Shown here piece after piece: positions 20,695 to 31,854 of a stretch of 64,000 bases of DNA. The first letter of the stretch is position 1. The number at the start of each line of letters is the position of its first letter. The notes beneath the pieces are model-generated. The model saw nothing but the letters and a program-made list of their open reading frames with translations. It was not told the DNA's origin and searched no databases. The stretch is from Cyrtodaria siliqua (taxonomy: Eukaryota; Mollusca; Bivalvia; Adapedonta; Hiatellidae), in assembly GCA_037043455.1 (NCBI GenBank), contig JAWPHD010000136.1, positions 124,001 through 188,000 of the forward strand, written 5' to 3'. The position numbers were made by a program, and so were the translations under genes.

Positions 20695-21715
20695 TTATAT
20701 ATAAACATTTTTGTGTTATACTTACAGTGTAGATTAAATATAGTTCAATCGAGTTCTAAGGAGTCCAACTTTAATAGCCTTCTACATTTTACACAGCCTT
20801 GATAGCCTCAGGGCGTATTAATTAGCCTCGTTTTGGCTGCGTGCGGCTGTCTGGATATTTCCAGGGGCTGGGATAAGCAGAGTCAGTCTTTGTTTGCACT
20901 GTGCGACAGTCGGAACAACCTTCCTTGCGCTCAATATTCGCCATCCACACCACCACCTGCAACATTCTACGATACGCCGTATATGCAATGTCAATTTAGT
21001 CTAAATACAAAACATTTCTTTAAATATCTGTATGCATTATTCTATAATTTAGTTTTATACAATACATGATTATTTTTGTACCAAAATACCTATACAATAG
21101 AAATCATGCATCACGTTGGTTTTCTCGAAAGTACAGGCGATAGGATATTTTAAAAGTGAAAAATACAACAACAAAAATTAAATACGGCCAAAATAATGAA
21201 CTATGTTTTATAACGGAGATGTGGTCTCTCAATTTAAGGGTTTTCGAAAGGTTTAGAGTTAGAAATATAATTTTGAAGAGAAAGATGTTATCCGTCTTTA
21301 CCCTTGAAAATTGGTCACTGGAAGTGATGAAAAATACAAAGCAGTAGACTGTGTTAAAATAAATTAATCTAGCTGACTGGTTATGAGTGAAAGTATAATA
21401 TAGATCAGAACGAATTTTCACTGATAAAATATACGTTGCCTGAATAAGAACGGATAAGCACCTTGTTTTTTCGGATATAAAATGGAGCTGGAAGGTGATG
21501 AGTGGCTTAAAACGGAGGAAAAACCGGCAACAGGAGTGTCAGTTCAGTTAATGTTTACTACCACGGAACACTAGTTTATGCTTGATTTAACTTTATAGCT
21601 AAATATAGTAGAACAAGTATGTAATTTTCGCCAAATAAGCATTTGAAATGGTGCACTTCTGTACGGATTTCGGTATTGACAATAAATAACAAACATTTTT
21701 ACATTATTTATATCA
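20695..21715. other. Unassigned non-coding sequence
   Basis: Open frames at 20833-21069 (+), 21104-21421 (-) and 21156-21347 (+) show no domain. No internal repeat match is seen. Confidence 0.45.
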
Positions 21716-21792
21716 TTTTGTATGACTTTGTATGACTTTGTACGCGAGGATGGATGCCAATGTATCTATCATCGCGTACAAAGTCATACAAA
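21716..21792. repeat. Inverted repeat (hairpin)
   Basis: TTGTATGACTTTGTACGCGA at about 21729-21748 pairs with TCGCGTACAAAGTCATACAA at about 21773-21792, enclosing about 24 bases. The left arm carries a partly duplicated TATGACTTTG. It may be a small foldback element. Confidence 0.82.
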
Positions 21793-21954
21793 TTCATTGC
21801 GATTTATAAAATTGTGCCTGCCTTGATTGGACTAAAACCGTGTTGATAAACTCAATAAAATATTGGTATGTGTTTCGGTGATTTCCAGTTTTTAGTATTC
21901 GTGTTATTTTCAACAAACCTGGGTGTTCGATTATGAAAGTTGAGTAGTGTAGAT
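21793..21954. other. Short unassigned spacer
   Basis: Nothing is recognised between the hairpin and the Penelope-like 3' UTR copy. Confidence 0.4.
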
Positions 21955-22195
21955 TTAAAAGTCGAAAAGAAAATGTAGCATTGAAGGACTACAGGCAACC
22001 ACAAACACTCACAGAAACAAACATCAGCTACAATAATGAATAAAAGGAAGGTATGACATCACACAAATAAAAGGGTTTACAATAGGGCTGCCGCCTTCGA
22101 ACCAGGATCTAGGGTGCCCCAAACCTCAATCACACCCTATTTCCATCCCAATAGGCGGGACAGTGTAAATAAAGATATCCCCGCCAGAAAGTTGT
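21955..22195 (-). mobile_element. Penelope-like element 3' UTR fragment
   Basis: Shares AAAAGTCGAA.A.GAAATGTAGC, TAAAAGG, GACATCACA, GGGTTTACAATAGGGCTGCCGCCTT and CAGTGTAAATAAAGATATCC with the 3' end of the family. The segment coding for the RT C-terminus is missing; sequence of unknown origin (22196-22495) separates it from the conserved upstream block at 22500-22782. Confidence 0.72.
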
Positions 22196-22499
22196 TTGTG
22201 TTTGTTGAAAGCTTGCTATTCTTTAGGAACGAGACAAACACAGACCAATATCTGCAATTCCCTTCATACCACCCATTGCCACACACGTTGAGCGCTGTAA
22301 GGACCCTAATAGACAGACGTTTCTCACAATGGACTGCAAAAAAAGTGCTAACGACCAGAACATCAACGAAACAGAAAACGGGATAGAGTAATAACGATAT
22401 TGATATTAAATGGAATGGTTGTAATATATTATGTAAAATCTTTTGGAAGACGTAGCATGTCGATTAGGAGAGCCACGTTGCATCAGTGCCCAAGAGACC
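22196..22499. other. Unassigned sequence within the Penelope-like copy
   Basis: No match elsewhere in the window was noticed. A 90-codon frame at 22114-22386 (+) has no domain. Confidence 0.4.
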
Positions 22500-22782
22500 T
22501 CACAGCACAGCACCCTCCGTTAGTGCGGTGTCAACTCTAAAGGCAAACTGGAAAATGAAAATGATCGTGGTTGTGTTTTCAAGACACTTTGGGATACTTA
22601 CATCTATGCGCACATGTCGATCAAACCGGTTGCACATTTGGCACAGGACTGATAGAGCATGAAAGAACTCAGAAATTGGCCAAACACTTTCACAATCTGG
22701 GCGCAAACTATCTGAAACCATTATAAATATCTGGTAGGAAATTGATTGCTTCACAAAAAAACATAGTGTAATTGTCATAATA
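22500..22782 (-). repeat. Upstream block of the chimeric Penelope-like family
   Basis: Read on the minus strand this matches 36240-36415: ATAGTTTGCG.CC, GAAAGTGTTTGGCC, ATGCTCTATCAGTCCTGTGCCAAATGTGC and TGAAAACACAACCACGATCATTTTC. In copies II and III the same block lies directly upstream of the RT C-terminal codons, where the RT proper should be. Confidence 0.72.
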
Positions 22783-22935
22783 ACGAACTTTCTTTAACCT
22801 AGGATCTATAAGATACAAGTACAAACAATAAATATTATATACGGAGAAAAGATTGTACCAACGGATTCGAACCCACAGCCTTAGACACTAACCTCGACAA
22901 AGTGCCTCGCCCATTATCAGACAGTGTATCATTCT
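22783..22935 (-). mobile_element. tRNA-like SINE, minus-strand member of a head-to-head pair
   Basis: On the minus strand it has a Leu/Ser-type tRNA-like 3' half (CTAAGGCTGTGGGTTCGAATCCGTTGGTAC) and a body running through TTTGTACTTGTATCTTATAGATCCTA to AAAGAAAGTTCGTTATT. Related copies are at 34840-34955 (-), 35155-35300 (+), 27200-27270 (+, body only) and 49500-49665 (-). Confidence 0.7.
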
Positions 22936-23019
22936 ATTCATTGTATCTGAGTTGATCTGGCGTCTTTCTATAGGTATAGGTAAGTAGGTATCACCCGATT
23001 TCCGAAATCAATATTTGTA

Positions 23020-23145
23020 GGTTGACAAGTTGGTCGAGTGGGCTAAGGCGTCTGCTATTGGACGAGGCGCTGTGTCGAGTTGGTTTCTAAGGCTGTGGGT
23101 TCGAACCCTTTGGAGAGTGTTTGGTACAAACTTTTCTCCAAATAT
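23020..23145 (+). mobile_element. tRNA-like SINE, plus-strand member of a head-to-head pair
   Basis: TTGGTCGAGTGGGCTAAGGC resembles the A-box region of a tRNA-Leu/Ser, and AAGGCTGTGGGTTCGAACCC the T-arm/B-box. The variable region is long. The 5' acceptor half is not complementary to the 3' side, so this is a SINE head and not a tRNA gene. About 85 bp of shared spacer separates it from the minus copy. Confidence 0.68.
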
Positions 23146-23379
23146 ATATATATCCGTATACTCAAATTACTCAAGAGAGAGAGATTCGCCTAATGTATTA
23201 AAAGCTGCATAGCGATTTCTTTCAATGACAATAAAAGAAAGCATATAAAAAGTCAGTATCTTCTTCAGTCATCTAAAATATTGCAATTAAAAACCGTGTA
23301 AAAAGCAAATTCAGGAAATGTAATGTATCAGCTAAATACTGTCTGTTATTGCCAGAGAGATCGATGCAAGACCGTGATG
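23146..23379. other. Short unassigned spacer
   Basis: Nothing is recognised apart from its position between inverted-repeat blocks. Confidence 0.4.
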
Positions 23380-23600
23380 TACCGTAGGGAGTTCGGGTTA
23401 AGACTCGGTGATGAAGCTAATTTTAGTAGTATTGTCTTCAACAAAACCCTCGAGTATTTCATAACCGTTTTAGTTCAGACTTAACCAAATAACCAGACAT
23501 TCAATGACAGTAAATTCAAATACTGTTTCCACTTTCAAATTTAATTACAATACTTCAGGTTTTTTACATCAATTAAAAGAACGGAGATAGACATTTATTT
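23380..23600 (-). repeat. Inverted copy of 27040-27205
   Basis: GATGTACCGTAGGGAGTTCGGGTTAA, CTAATTTTAGTAGTATTGTCTTCAACAAAACC and AAATACTGTTTCCACTTTCAAATTTAATT are the reverse complement of sequence at 27040-27205, and partly of 34560-34635. With the SINE pair at 22.8-23.1 kb it forms an outer inverted flank around copy I. Confidence 0.78.
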
Positions 23601-23672
23601 CAATAAGGCATTAAGGTTTTGTGGTTTTTGTCTAATTAATTCCAATTAAGGCACACCTCACTCATCATGGAA

Positions 23673-23885
23673 TTGAATTGAATGTTGTTTAACGGCTCAT
23701 CAACACAGTTTAGGTTATTCAGAGCCGCCCCAGAGAGAGGGGAAGGATACATAGGAATCCGGGAACCGTGCCCTACTCTTATTATCGAATAGATTAATAT
23801 GGTTCTTTAACGTGCTCAGAGGATAGACCGATACACGGGACCGCCCGGTTTACGTCCCCATCCGACGGACGAGGCTAAGGTAAAG
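23673..23885 (-). mobile_element. 5'-truncated SINE with a 14 bp target duplication
   Basis: The insertion is flanked by CACTCATCATGGAA at 23659-23672 and again at 23886-23899, a perfect 14 bp duplication. The body is the reverse complement of 59500-59705 (TCCGTCGGATGGGGACGTAAACC, CCGAGCACGTTAAAGAACC, GGCACGGTTCCCGGATTCCTAT). The tRNA head is missing. The left boundary of copy II (29499) falls inside this same SINE sequence, so the large duplication came after this insertion. Confidence 0.88.
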
Positions 23886-24399
23886 CACTCATCATGGAAC
23901 TGATACCATCAATATACGTCATTATAGTTGACCTTCCCTTCAGAATGTTAAATATCACTATAAGCACTATTATTTCCTCTCCAATACGGAACAAGTAGAA
24001 TTTTTTATTTATTGGCGTCGGATAGGCGTGTACCGAAGTTATGAGCTCCGTTTATGTTGGGGATTCCTATTAGCTCCAACAATTTGTGATCTCTCTATGT
24101 TCGTCCACACAGTGGATCAATATAGTTTGCAATATCATCTTCCAGGTTGTTTTGTGTGGACATTTTAAGAGAAAAAATCCACTATGACTTGAAGCAGATT
24201 AGTGTCAGTAATAGGTTAGCATAATTTGGAAAAACAACATATATATGCATTAGCAATGCTATCAATAGTTATACACCCTCTTTCACAAATTGAAGTGGAG
24301 GCTATATATAGGAATCGCGTTGTTCCAAACGTCCCTTCCCGTCGCGTCGCGTCACACATGTTTGTCCCGTCGCGTTCCGTCGTGTAACACAGTTTTAAT

Positions 24400-25200
24400 A
24401 CTTGCATATCAAACGCTATGTCCCTGTACATCATCCATCATTGATTGCCTAATTTTTTTTAGATTTATTTTTTGACCTTTGTTTGAGTTAGAAGTGTCTA
24501 CTCTAATATTGTATAACGACCACCTGTTAACACATTTCTTCTCAAACATTTTCGAATTGATTGTTCCAAGATTTCATGTACACCTAACAACTGATGACCT
24601 TATGTCCCTGTACAACAACCATCACTGATCGCCTAATTTATTACAGAATTATGGCCCTGTGTTTGACTTAGAATTTTCCACTCTAATATTGTATAATGAC
24701 GTTTTAACACATTTTCTTCTCAAACAATTTCGAATTGAGTGTTCCGAAACTTAATATACACATAAAAACTGATGACCTTATGTCCCTGTACATTACGCAT
24801 CATTGATTGCCTAATTTAGTTTAGAATTATGACCCTTTGTTTGACTTAGAATTGTCCACTTTAATGACCTGTTAATACATGTTTTCTAAAACATTTTCGA
24901 ATTGATTGTTCCCAAACTTCATGTACACATAACAACTGATGACCTTATGCCCCTTCACATCACCCATCATTGATTACCTGGTTTATTACATAATTGTGGC
25001 CCTTTGTTTAACTTCGAATTTTCCACTCTAATATTATATAATGACCTGTTTACACATTTTTTCTCAAACATTTTCAAATTGATTGTTTCCAAACTACATG
25101 TACATGTAACAAATGATGACCTTATATCCTTCTACATCACACATTGTTGATGCCTAAATTATTACAGAATCACGGCCCTTTATGTTACTTAGAGTTTTTC
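24400..25200. repeat. Degenerate ~180 bp tandem repeat, copy I (about 4-5 units)
   Basis: Each unit contains ACAACTGATGACCTTATGTCCC, ACATCACCCATCATTGATTGCC, TGACTTAGAATTTTCCACTC and ACATTTTCTTCTCAAACATTTTCGAATTGATTGTT. Units are diverged and some carry 10-25 bp deletions. The region is non-coding with stops in all frames. Confidence 0.85.
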
Positions 25201-25479
25201 ACCCCATGATGAACTTCATGTGGCTTTCACTTTAACACTTTTCATGGATTGTTATTACACCTAACATACAGTTCACGCGTATTGATATGATGTGTCTCTG
25301 CATTTATGGTTTTTCGATTCTGCATTTTTTTTTACAGAATTATGGACCTTTGTTTTAATTAGAATTTCTTTCACATTAATAAATTAACAGATATTTCAGA
25401 AATGTATTTTTCTTGTTTTGCCCATCATCGGCTAGAGAAAAAAAGCGGGGGTATTCATCATCTAAGATGATAGTTATAT

Positions 25480-25690
25480 TTGTATAAATAAATGCAGCAG
25501 GTTAGGTTCAGTATTAGGTTAGCATTTAGAAAAACAACAACATATATATGCATTAGCAATGATGTCAATAATTGTATAAATAAATGATGCACTATGCCTT
25601 GAAGCAGGTTAGCGTCAGTAATAGGTTAGCATTTGGGAAAACAACAACATATATATCCATTAGCAATGCTATTGATAATTGTTTTTCTAT
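25480..25690. repeat. ~108 bp repeat, copy I (one two-unit set)
   Basis: Two adjacent unit types: type B with AGTATTAGGTTAGCATTTAG (about 25511) and type A with AGTAATAGGTTAGCATTTGG (about 25617). Both carry ACAACAACATATATATGCATTAG. This unexpanded BA pair matches the ten-unit array at 31855-32890. Confidence 0.85.
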
Positions 25691-26104
25691 GTTCTAGTGC
25701 ACTAAATGTTATTAGGAAGTGCATCAAGATCTCATTTACACGATAAGCAGGAGCTTGAAACGTGATTCTGGTTGAACGCAGCTGTATTGATTTGCAGAAT
25801 ATAAGTTCCTGTGACAATTTTCAGTTTCTAAGGAAGTTGTTTTATGCAAGAAACCAGCGTATGTAGTTTGGATTAAAAGTTCCTCTGCTGAATGCAAATA
25901 CCGGTTTATCATACGAATATGAGAACACTGAATGGAGATGATCGATATTTAGAGTAAAAACAGCTTAGTAAATACTGATAAGGGAGATTCTTTAAAAGCA
26001 ACAAACATAACAAAGAAACAACACATCTTGCGCCCCCTAGCATCGGCTTAAGCGGTATACTACTTCAAAACCACATATATCGGGCTCATTGATTGTTATT
26101 ACCA

Positions 26105-27035
26105 CCTGATATGACACATCATGTGAAACGTGTCATCCGCGATGTGCGGGTGATATCCTGTGCGGGAGTGAGTGACGTCAATAACCGTCAATTAACTGAC
26201 ATCATTAATGTACTCTCCGTCATTTACGTACGTTTAAATTTCATTTTCTTAAAATGAATGCAGGGAAAAGGACGTTGGAATCTCTGCCCAGTTTTATCGA
26301 GTTCACGGCAAAAATATATCGACAAAACTGTGTTTGCTTCATTGCTACCTTAATAAGTTTAGTTAACAAAAGCGCGCATTGTTCTACAGTACTGAATGAG
26401 CTTTCCTCTGCCGCAAACGGTATTTCCATTCATAAGCACTTTCTGAGATTATCTCTTCCAAATGTTCAGGGTCTTGTACACTTTCTTTCATTTCCAGTAC
26501 TTCGGGAGGACTAATCTAAGAAAGTCTATATGCAATCACATGTATTAAGAGCATATACCCATACAATGTGGGCATTTTCTTCCGCCGCAAACAACGAGTA
26601 TTTCGATTCATGGGTAATTGAATATAGATTTTATTAGAAATAATCTTCCCAAAGTATTGGAAATGAAAGAAAGCGTACGCGACCCTGAACATTTGGAAGA
26701 AATAGTCTGAGAAAGTACTGCATGAATGAAGAAAAGCTCATTCTGTACTGTTGAGAAATGCGCACTTTAGTTAAAAAATATTAAGAAAGTAATGAAGCAA
26801 AAACAGACCTGAACCTGAATCTAGCGTTTTGTCTACACATTTTTGCCGTGATCGCGATAAAAGTGGTCAGAAATTCCAACGTCCTTTTCCCTGCATTTAT
26901 TTAAATGAAAATGAAATTTAAACATACGTAACTGACGGAGTGTACGTTGATGACGTCAGTTAATTGACGGTTAATGATGTCACTTACTTCCGGGTTATCA
27001 TCCCGCACAGGTTATCACCGTAAATCGCAATTAAA
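26105..27035. repeat. 0.9 kb foldback palindrome, copy 1
   Basis: The left arm (about 26105-26520) and right arm (about 26640-27035) are inverted copies. Landmarks on the left are CCTGTGCGGGAGTGAGTGACG, AATTAACTGACATCATTAAT, GGAAAAGGACGTTGGAAT and AAATGTTCAGGGTC, and their reverse complements follow in opposite order on the right. About 120 bp of non-palindromic sequence lies at the centre (ACCCATACAATGTGGGCATTTTC). Arms have diverged by substitutions and small indels. The frames at 26254-26514 (+) and 26241-26429 (-) lie within the arms, recur in diverged form at 33786-34025 and have no known domain. It resembles a long-TIR MITE or foldback element. Confidence 0.85.
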
Positions 27036-27039
27036 TTTG

Positions 27040-27205
27040 AAAGTGGAAACGGTATTTGAATTTGCTGTCAATGAATGTCAGTTTATTTGGTTAATTCTTA
27101 ACTAAAACAGTTATGAAATGCTAGAGGGTTTTGTTGAAGACAATAATACTAAAATTAGCTTAATCGCCGAGTTTAACCCGAACTCCCTACGGTACATCAC
27201 GGTTA
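27040..27205 (+). repeat. Block inverted at 23380-23600
   Basis: See the partner block. In copy II only its first part survives (34560-34640, GTGGAAACAGTATCG...AACTAAAACGGTTA). Confidence 0.7.
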
Positions 27206-28199
27206 ATGTTTGTACATGTATCTTATAGATCCTACGTTAAAGAAAGTTCGTTATTATTATTATTATTAAAAAAGTATATATGTATATGTATATATGTATA
27301 TATATAATAAAATCTATTTTATTTTGCCGCAAGCTTTCGGATGTGTTTTCCAACCTTCTTCATGGCTTTTATGCTAATTCTATCGATATATATATCGATA
27401 GCTCAGTGGATAAGGTCTTCGGTTTGAGCTACAGACCTCTGACCCGCAAAAGGTCGCTCACCTGACGGAGGCATGTCTGATAGGAAACTTCATACTACAT
27501 CTCCCTCTGAGGTTGTTGTCCCTGTAGGACCTTATATGGTGGGTTGACGGCAAACCCCATTTCATTTATGTTTCAGAGATTATTATTCTTCCTGCAGGAT
27601 GTATGTCACAATGAGATTTTATCTAGTTTGCAGACAGGAAATAAATCGTCATATTTGCCATTATACGGTATCAGATGATGCGTGTAAATACCTTTAAACA
27701 AATAATCATTCATGTTTCATCACTACAAAGACTAAACGAAGACTGAACACGATTACAGAAACCAAAAAAGTCATTATAGTTGGCTGCGAAATGTTATTTC
27801 AACCGCCGGCATGCCAATAACCACAGGAGACACGTTTTGTGTTGAAAATCGCTGAACTGTCTTGAAAAGAATCATGAGGGTAGAATGTGTAACTGAATGC
27901 TTTTTATAGTCTGCATAGGAATTGTGTTTCATTTACCTATGACAGTTTCGGTCTTCACCAAAGAACTTTATCCGCCATGAGTGGCGTCACAAGAACTGTT
28001 TATCACGGGATTGGTTTTCTGTTCAATAATGGTGCTGATGGTGATGATGGTGTATGCTCCCTCGTTACCTGTTTAAGACTGTTGTACTCTGTCTAAACGT
28101 AATGATTTTTTATCTTTCCCTGGGTTTCTTTCCTTTCAGCAATAAGGCTCCCTCCAGTCAATAACATAGATAGATCGAACGATAGTGCCTGTCACTTTA
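27206..28199 (+). repeat. Shared middle block of copy I (SINE body and tRNA-like phrase)
   Basis: It starts with the SINE body (TGTTTGTACATGTATCTTATAGATCCTACG, (TTA)n), then TTTTGCCGCAAGCTTTCGG and CTTCTTCATGG. Next is a tRNA-like A-box phrase, GATAGCTCAGTGGATAAGG (27398-27416), followed by CCTTATATGGTGGGTTGACGG and ATTATTCTTCCTGCAGGATGTATG. The same order is found at 35230-36200 (+) and, reversed, at 48650-49560. No B-box follows at tRNA spacing, so no tRNA gene is called. Confidence 0.75.
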
Positions 28200-28995
28200 C
28201 TTTTATTCATCATGCTCTATCAGTCGAATTGATCAACATGTACACATAGACGTAATTTTCTTACGGTATCTTGAAAATACAACCACAATCATTTTCAACT
28301 AAATAACTAAATCCTTACCCCTCTTCTGCGAAAAGGACTGCCACAACCTGACTCTATGGTGACTTGATTTACAAAACTCGTAAGATGCTTGGTCATGATC
28401 AATGCTTGGTGGTGGACCCATTTACAGTTCGCCACTATGCTTTCCTCTTTAATTGTGCGATGACCGCACAGGCTGTGGATCCTATGATGACGTCTACCTA
28501 AAGCCCAAAAGGACGGTGACGTTTGATGTTAGTCTGCATTCTTGTCTTGTCGTGCCCTTAATGGTGTATTCTCTTGTGGCTCTGGCTTCTGCCAAGTCAT
28601 TGCGTACCTTCTTTGTGGTTTCTATTTTATTGTATTTTGTATTTATATATATACGAGCATCTTTGTATTTTACGTAATGCTGCCTTGTTGGTTAGAAAAT
28701 AGTTCACGGCGGGGATTTCTCTATTGACACTATCCCGTTTTATTGCGATGAAGTAGGGTTAGTGTGAGGTTTGATGCACCATAGAATCTGATTTAAAAAC
28801 GCAACCCCCCCCCCCCCCACACACACACACACACCCACACCCCAAGGCGGTAGCCCTATTGTCAACCCTGTTTGTGTTTGTGACGTCATATGCCTTTATT
28901 CCTTGTTAACAATGCCATTCATGTTTGTAGTTTTTCGTGTTTTTGGGTTGACTATGTTCTGCGAAAGCTGCATATCTTGTTCGACTTTTATACCT
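28200..28995 (+). mobile_element. Chimeric Penelope-like derivative, copy I
   Basis: About 110 bp of the upstream block is followed by a shortened RT C-terminal segment: CTTCTGCG...CACAACCTGACT...TTGATTTACAAA...CTTGGTCATGATCA, then a jump to GGTGGACCCATTTACAGTTCGCC. The stop is in GACGTCTACCTAAAG near 28501, followed by the 3' UTR with a (C)n(AC)n run at 28805-28835, ending near 28995 (GTTCGACTTTTATACC). The middle of the C-terminal domain (KLVKRFINRGYDP region) is deleted, so this copy is more decayed than copy II. Confidence 0.75.
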
Positions 28996-29129
28996 GTTTT
29001 TATATGCGTTAGCCTATTTTGTTGTGCCCTATTATATAGTCCTTTATGATGCTTTATGTTTGACACTTATGTGTCTGATCATTGATATGTAAATATCATC
29101 ATATATCATCATATATCATTTCCTTTCAG

Positions 29130-29498
29130 ATTATAATCCATATTATTAATGTGCCGGTAAATCTCGTCTAGAGGGTCCAGCTCTCTATCACAGCTAACAG
29201 CCATGTATTAGAGATAATAAGCAGCCCATTATTCAATCCATGCTAATGTGTAGGGTGTACAATGACAGGGAGATGCGACTGGATGATCAGATATAAAGCT
29301 TCAGCTATTATGATCTGTCATTTATCAAATATATGCACCTTCCTATGCTATTTAGCCGAGATTTACGGGATTAGTCCAAATACGTATAAATTATCACTCT
29401 CCTTTTGCCATACGGACCTCTGCATTGATATTTAATTCTCGGGATGATATCAGGTGTGATGTGTAAAAACGAGAGTTGTACTTTATTAAACCTCAAAC
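29130..29498 (+). repeat. Terminal block of copy I
   Basis: TTCAGATTATAATCCATATTATTAATGTGCC, TCTATCACAGCTAACAGCC, GCTAATGTGTAGGGTGTACAATGACAGGGAG, then GGGATGATATCAGGTGTGATGTG and TTTATTAAACCTCAAACG. The same block lies at 47230-47600 (-) and 50250-50790 (-), and its first 120 bp at 37280-37410 (+). In copies III and IV it continues past CTCAAACG (or its equivalent), whereas here it is cut by the start of copy II. Confidence 0.85.
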
Positions 29499-30189
29499 GG
29501 GGAAGGATACATAGGAATCCGGGAACCGTGCCCTACTCTTATTATCGAATAGATTCCTTTGGTTCTTTAACGTGCTCGGAGGATAGAACGATACACGGGA
29601 CCGCCCGGTTTACGTCCCCATCCGACGGACGAGGCTAAGGTAAAGCACTCAGCATGGAATTGATACCATCAATATACGTCATTATAGTTGGCCTTCCCTT
29701 CAGAATGTTAAATATCACTATTACATAAGCACTATTATTTCCTCACCACGACCGAACAAGTAGAATTTTTTATTTATTGGCATCGGATAGGTGTGTACCG
29801 AAGTTATGAGCTCCGTTTATGTTGGAGACTCCTATTATATCCAACAATTTGTTATCTCTCTATGTTCGTCCACACAGGGGATCAATATAGTTTGCAATAT
29901 CATCTTTCAAGTTGTTTTGTGTGGACAATTTAAGATAAACAAATGATCCACTATGACTTGAAGCAGATTAGTGTCAGTAATAGGTTAGTATAATTTGGAT
30001 AAACAACATATATATGCATTAGCAATGCTATCAATAATTATACACACTCTTTCACAAATTGAAGTGGAGGCTATATATAGGAATCGCGTTGTTTCCAACG
30101 TCCCTTCCCGTCGCGACGCGTCACACATATTTGTCCGGTCGCGTTCCGTCGTTTAACAATTTTTTAATACTTGCATATCAAACGCTTTC

Positions 30190-31760
30190 GAATGGATTTT
30201 CCCAAACTTTATGTACACATAACAACTGATCAACTTTTGTCCCTGTACATCACCCATCATTGATTACCTAATTTATTTTAGATTTATTTTTGGACCTTTG
30301 TTTGAGTTAGAAGTGTCCACTCTAATATTGTATAATGACCACCTGTTAACACATTTCTTCTCAAACATCTTTTAATTGATTGTTCCAAGATTTCATGTAC
30401 ACATAACAACTGATCAACTTTTGTCCCTGTACATCACCCATCATTGATTACCTAATTTATTTTAGATTTATTTTTGGACCTTTTTTTGAGTTAGAAGTGT
30501 CCACTCTAATATTGTATAACGACCACCTGTTAACACATTTCTTCTCAAACATGTTTTAATTGATTGTTCCAAGATGTCATGTACACCTAACAACTGATGA
30601 CCTTATGTCACTGTACATCACCCATCATTGATCGCCTAATTTATTACAGAATTATGGCCCTGTGTTTGACTTAGAATTGTCCTCTCTAATATTGTATAAT
30701 GGCATGTTAACACATTTTCTTCTCAAACAATTTCGAATTTAGTGTTCCGAAACTTAATATACACATAAAACCTGATGACCTTATGTCCCTGTACATTACA
30801 CATCACTGATTGCCTAATTTAGTTTAGCATTATGGCCCTTTGTTTGACTTAGAATTGTCCGCTTTAATGACCTGTTAATACATGTTTTCTCAAACATTTT
30901 CGAATTGATTGTTCCCAAACTTCATGTACACATAACAACTGATGACCTTATGCCCCTTTACATCACCCATCATTGATTACCTGGTTTATTACATAATTGT
31001 GGCCCTTTGTTTGACTTCGAATTTTCCACACTAATATTGTATAATGACCTGTTTACACATTTTTTCTCAAACATTTTCAAATTGATTGTTTCCAAACTTC
31101 ATGTACATGTAACAAATGATGACCTTATATCCTTCTATATCACACATTGTTGATGCCTAAATAATTACCGAATCACGGCCCTTTATTTTATTTAGAGTTT
31201 TTCACCCCATGATGAACTTCATGTGGCTTTCATTTTAACACTTTTCGTGGATTGTTATTACACCTAACATACAGTTCACGCGTATTGATATGATGTTTCA
31301 CAGCATTAATAGTTTTCGATTCTGCCCCTTTACATCACCCATCATTGATTACCTGGTTTATTACATAATTGTGGCCCTTTATTTGACTTAGAATTTTCCG
31401 CTCTAATATTGTAAAATGGTCTGTTTACACATTTTTTCTCAAACATTTTCAAATTGATTGTTTCCAAACTTCATGTACATGTAACAAATGATGAGCTTAT
31501 ATCCTTCCTCATCACACATTGTTGATGCCTAAATTATTACAGAATCACGGCCCTTTATGTTACTTAGTTTTTCACCCCATGATGAACTTCATGTTTCTTT
31601 CACTTTAACACTTTTCATGGATTGTTATTACACCTAATATACAGTTCACGCGTATTGATATGATGTGTCTCTGCATTAATGGTTTTTCGATTCTGCATAT
31701 TTTTTTACAGAATTATGGACCTTTGTTTTAATTAGAATTTCTTTCACATTAATAAATTAA
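30190..31760. repeat. Degenerate ~180 bp tandem repeat, copy II (about 7-8 units) with a 370 bp duplication
   Basis: The units match those at 24400-25200. Two early units share CAACTGATCAACTTTTGTCCC (about 30224 and 30410), a local doublet absent from copy I. 30953-31322 is repeated as about 31325-31690 (TGCCCCTTTACATCACCCATC...ACAGTTCACGCGTATTGATATGATG), so one unit plus the trailing block was duplicated together. Confidence 0.82.
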
Positions 31761-31854
31761 CAGATATTTCAGAAATGTATTTTTCTTGATTTTGCCCATC
31801 ATCGGCTAGAGCAAAACAGCGGGAGTATTCATCACCTAAGATGATAGTTCTATT

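Larger units (their letters stand above)
23739..29498 (+). repeat. Large segmental repeat, copy I (5.76 kb)
   Basis: Copies I and II are directly adjacent and in the same orientation. Copy I starts at GGGGAAGGATACATAGGAAT inside a SINE; the same 20 bases start copy II at 29499. The shared order is SINE remnant, unique block with GTACCGAAGTTATGAGCTCC, ~180 bp repeats, ~108 bp repeats, a block with CAGGAGCTTGAAACGTGATTC, a 0.9 kb foldback palindrome, tRNA-like SINE sequence, a tRNA-like phrase (GATAGCTCAGTGGATAAGG), and the RT C-terminus plus 3' UTR of the Penelope-like family. No host gene is seen inside. Confidence 0.85.

Noticed and set aside
24588..24620. Hammerhead ribozyme core (CTGATGA) in the 180 bp repeats, and CTGATAGGAAACGTC near 35507
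   Set aside because: Penelope-like elements can carry hammerheads, so I checked, but neither site has the stem II and paired GAAA/GTC arrangement needed.
26241..26514. Opposed 62- and 86-codon frames, one recurring at 33786-34025
   Set aside because: Recurrence comes from the foldback repeat itself; the frames are not conserved in length and have no domain.
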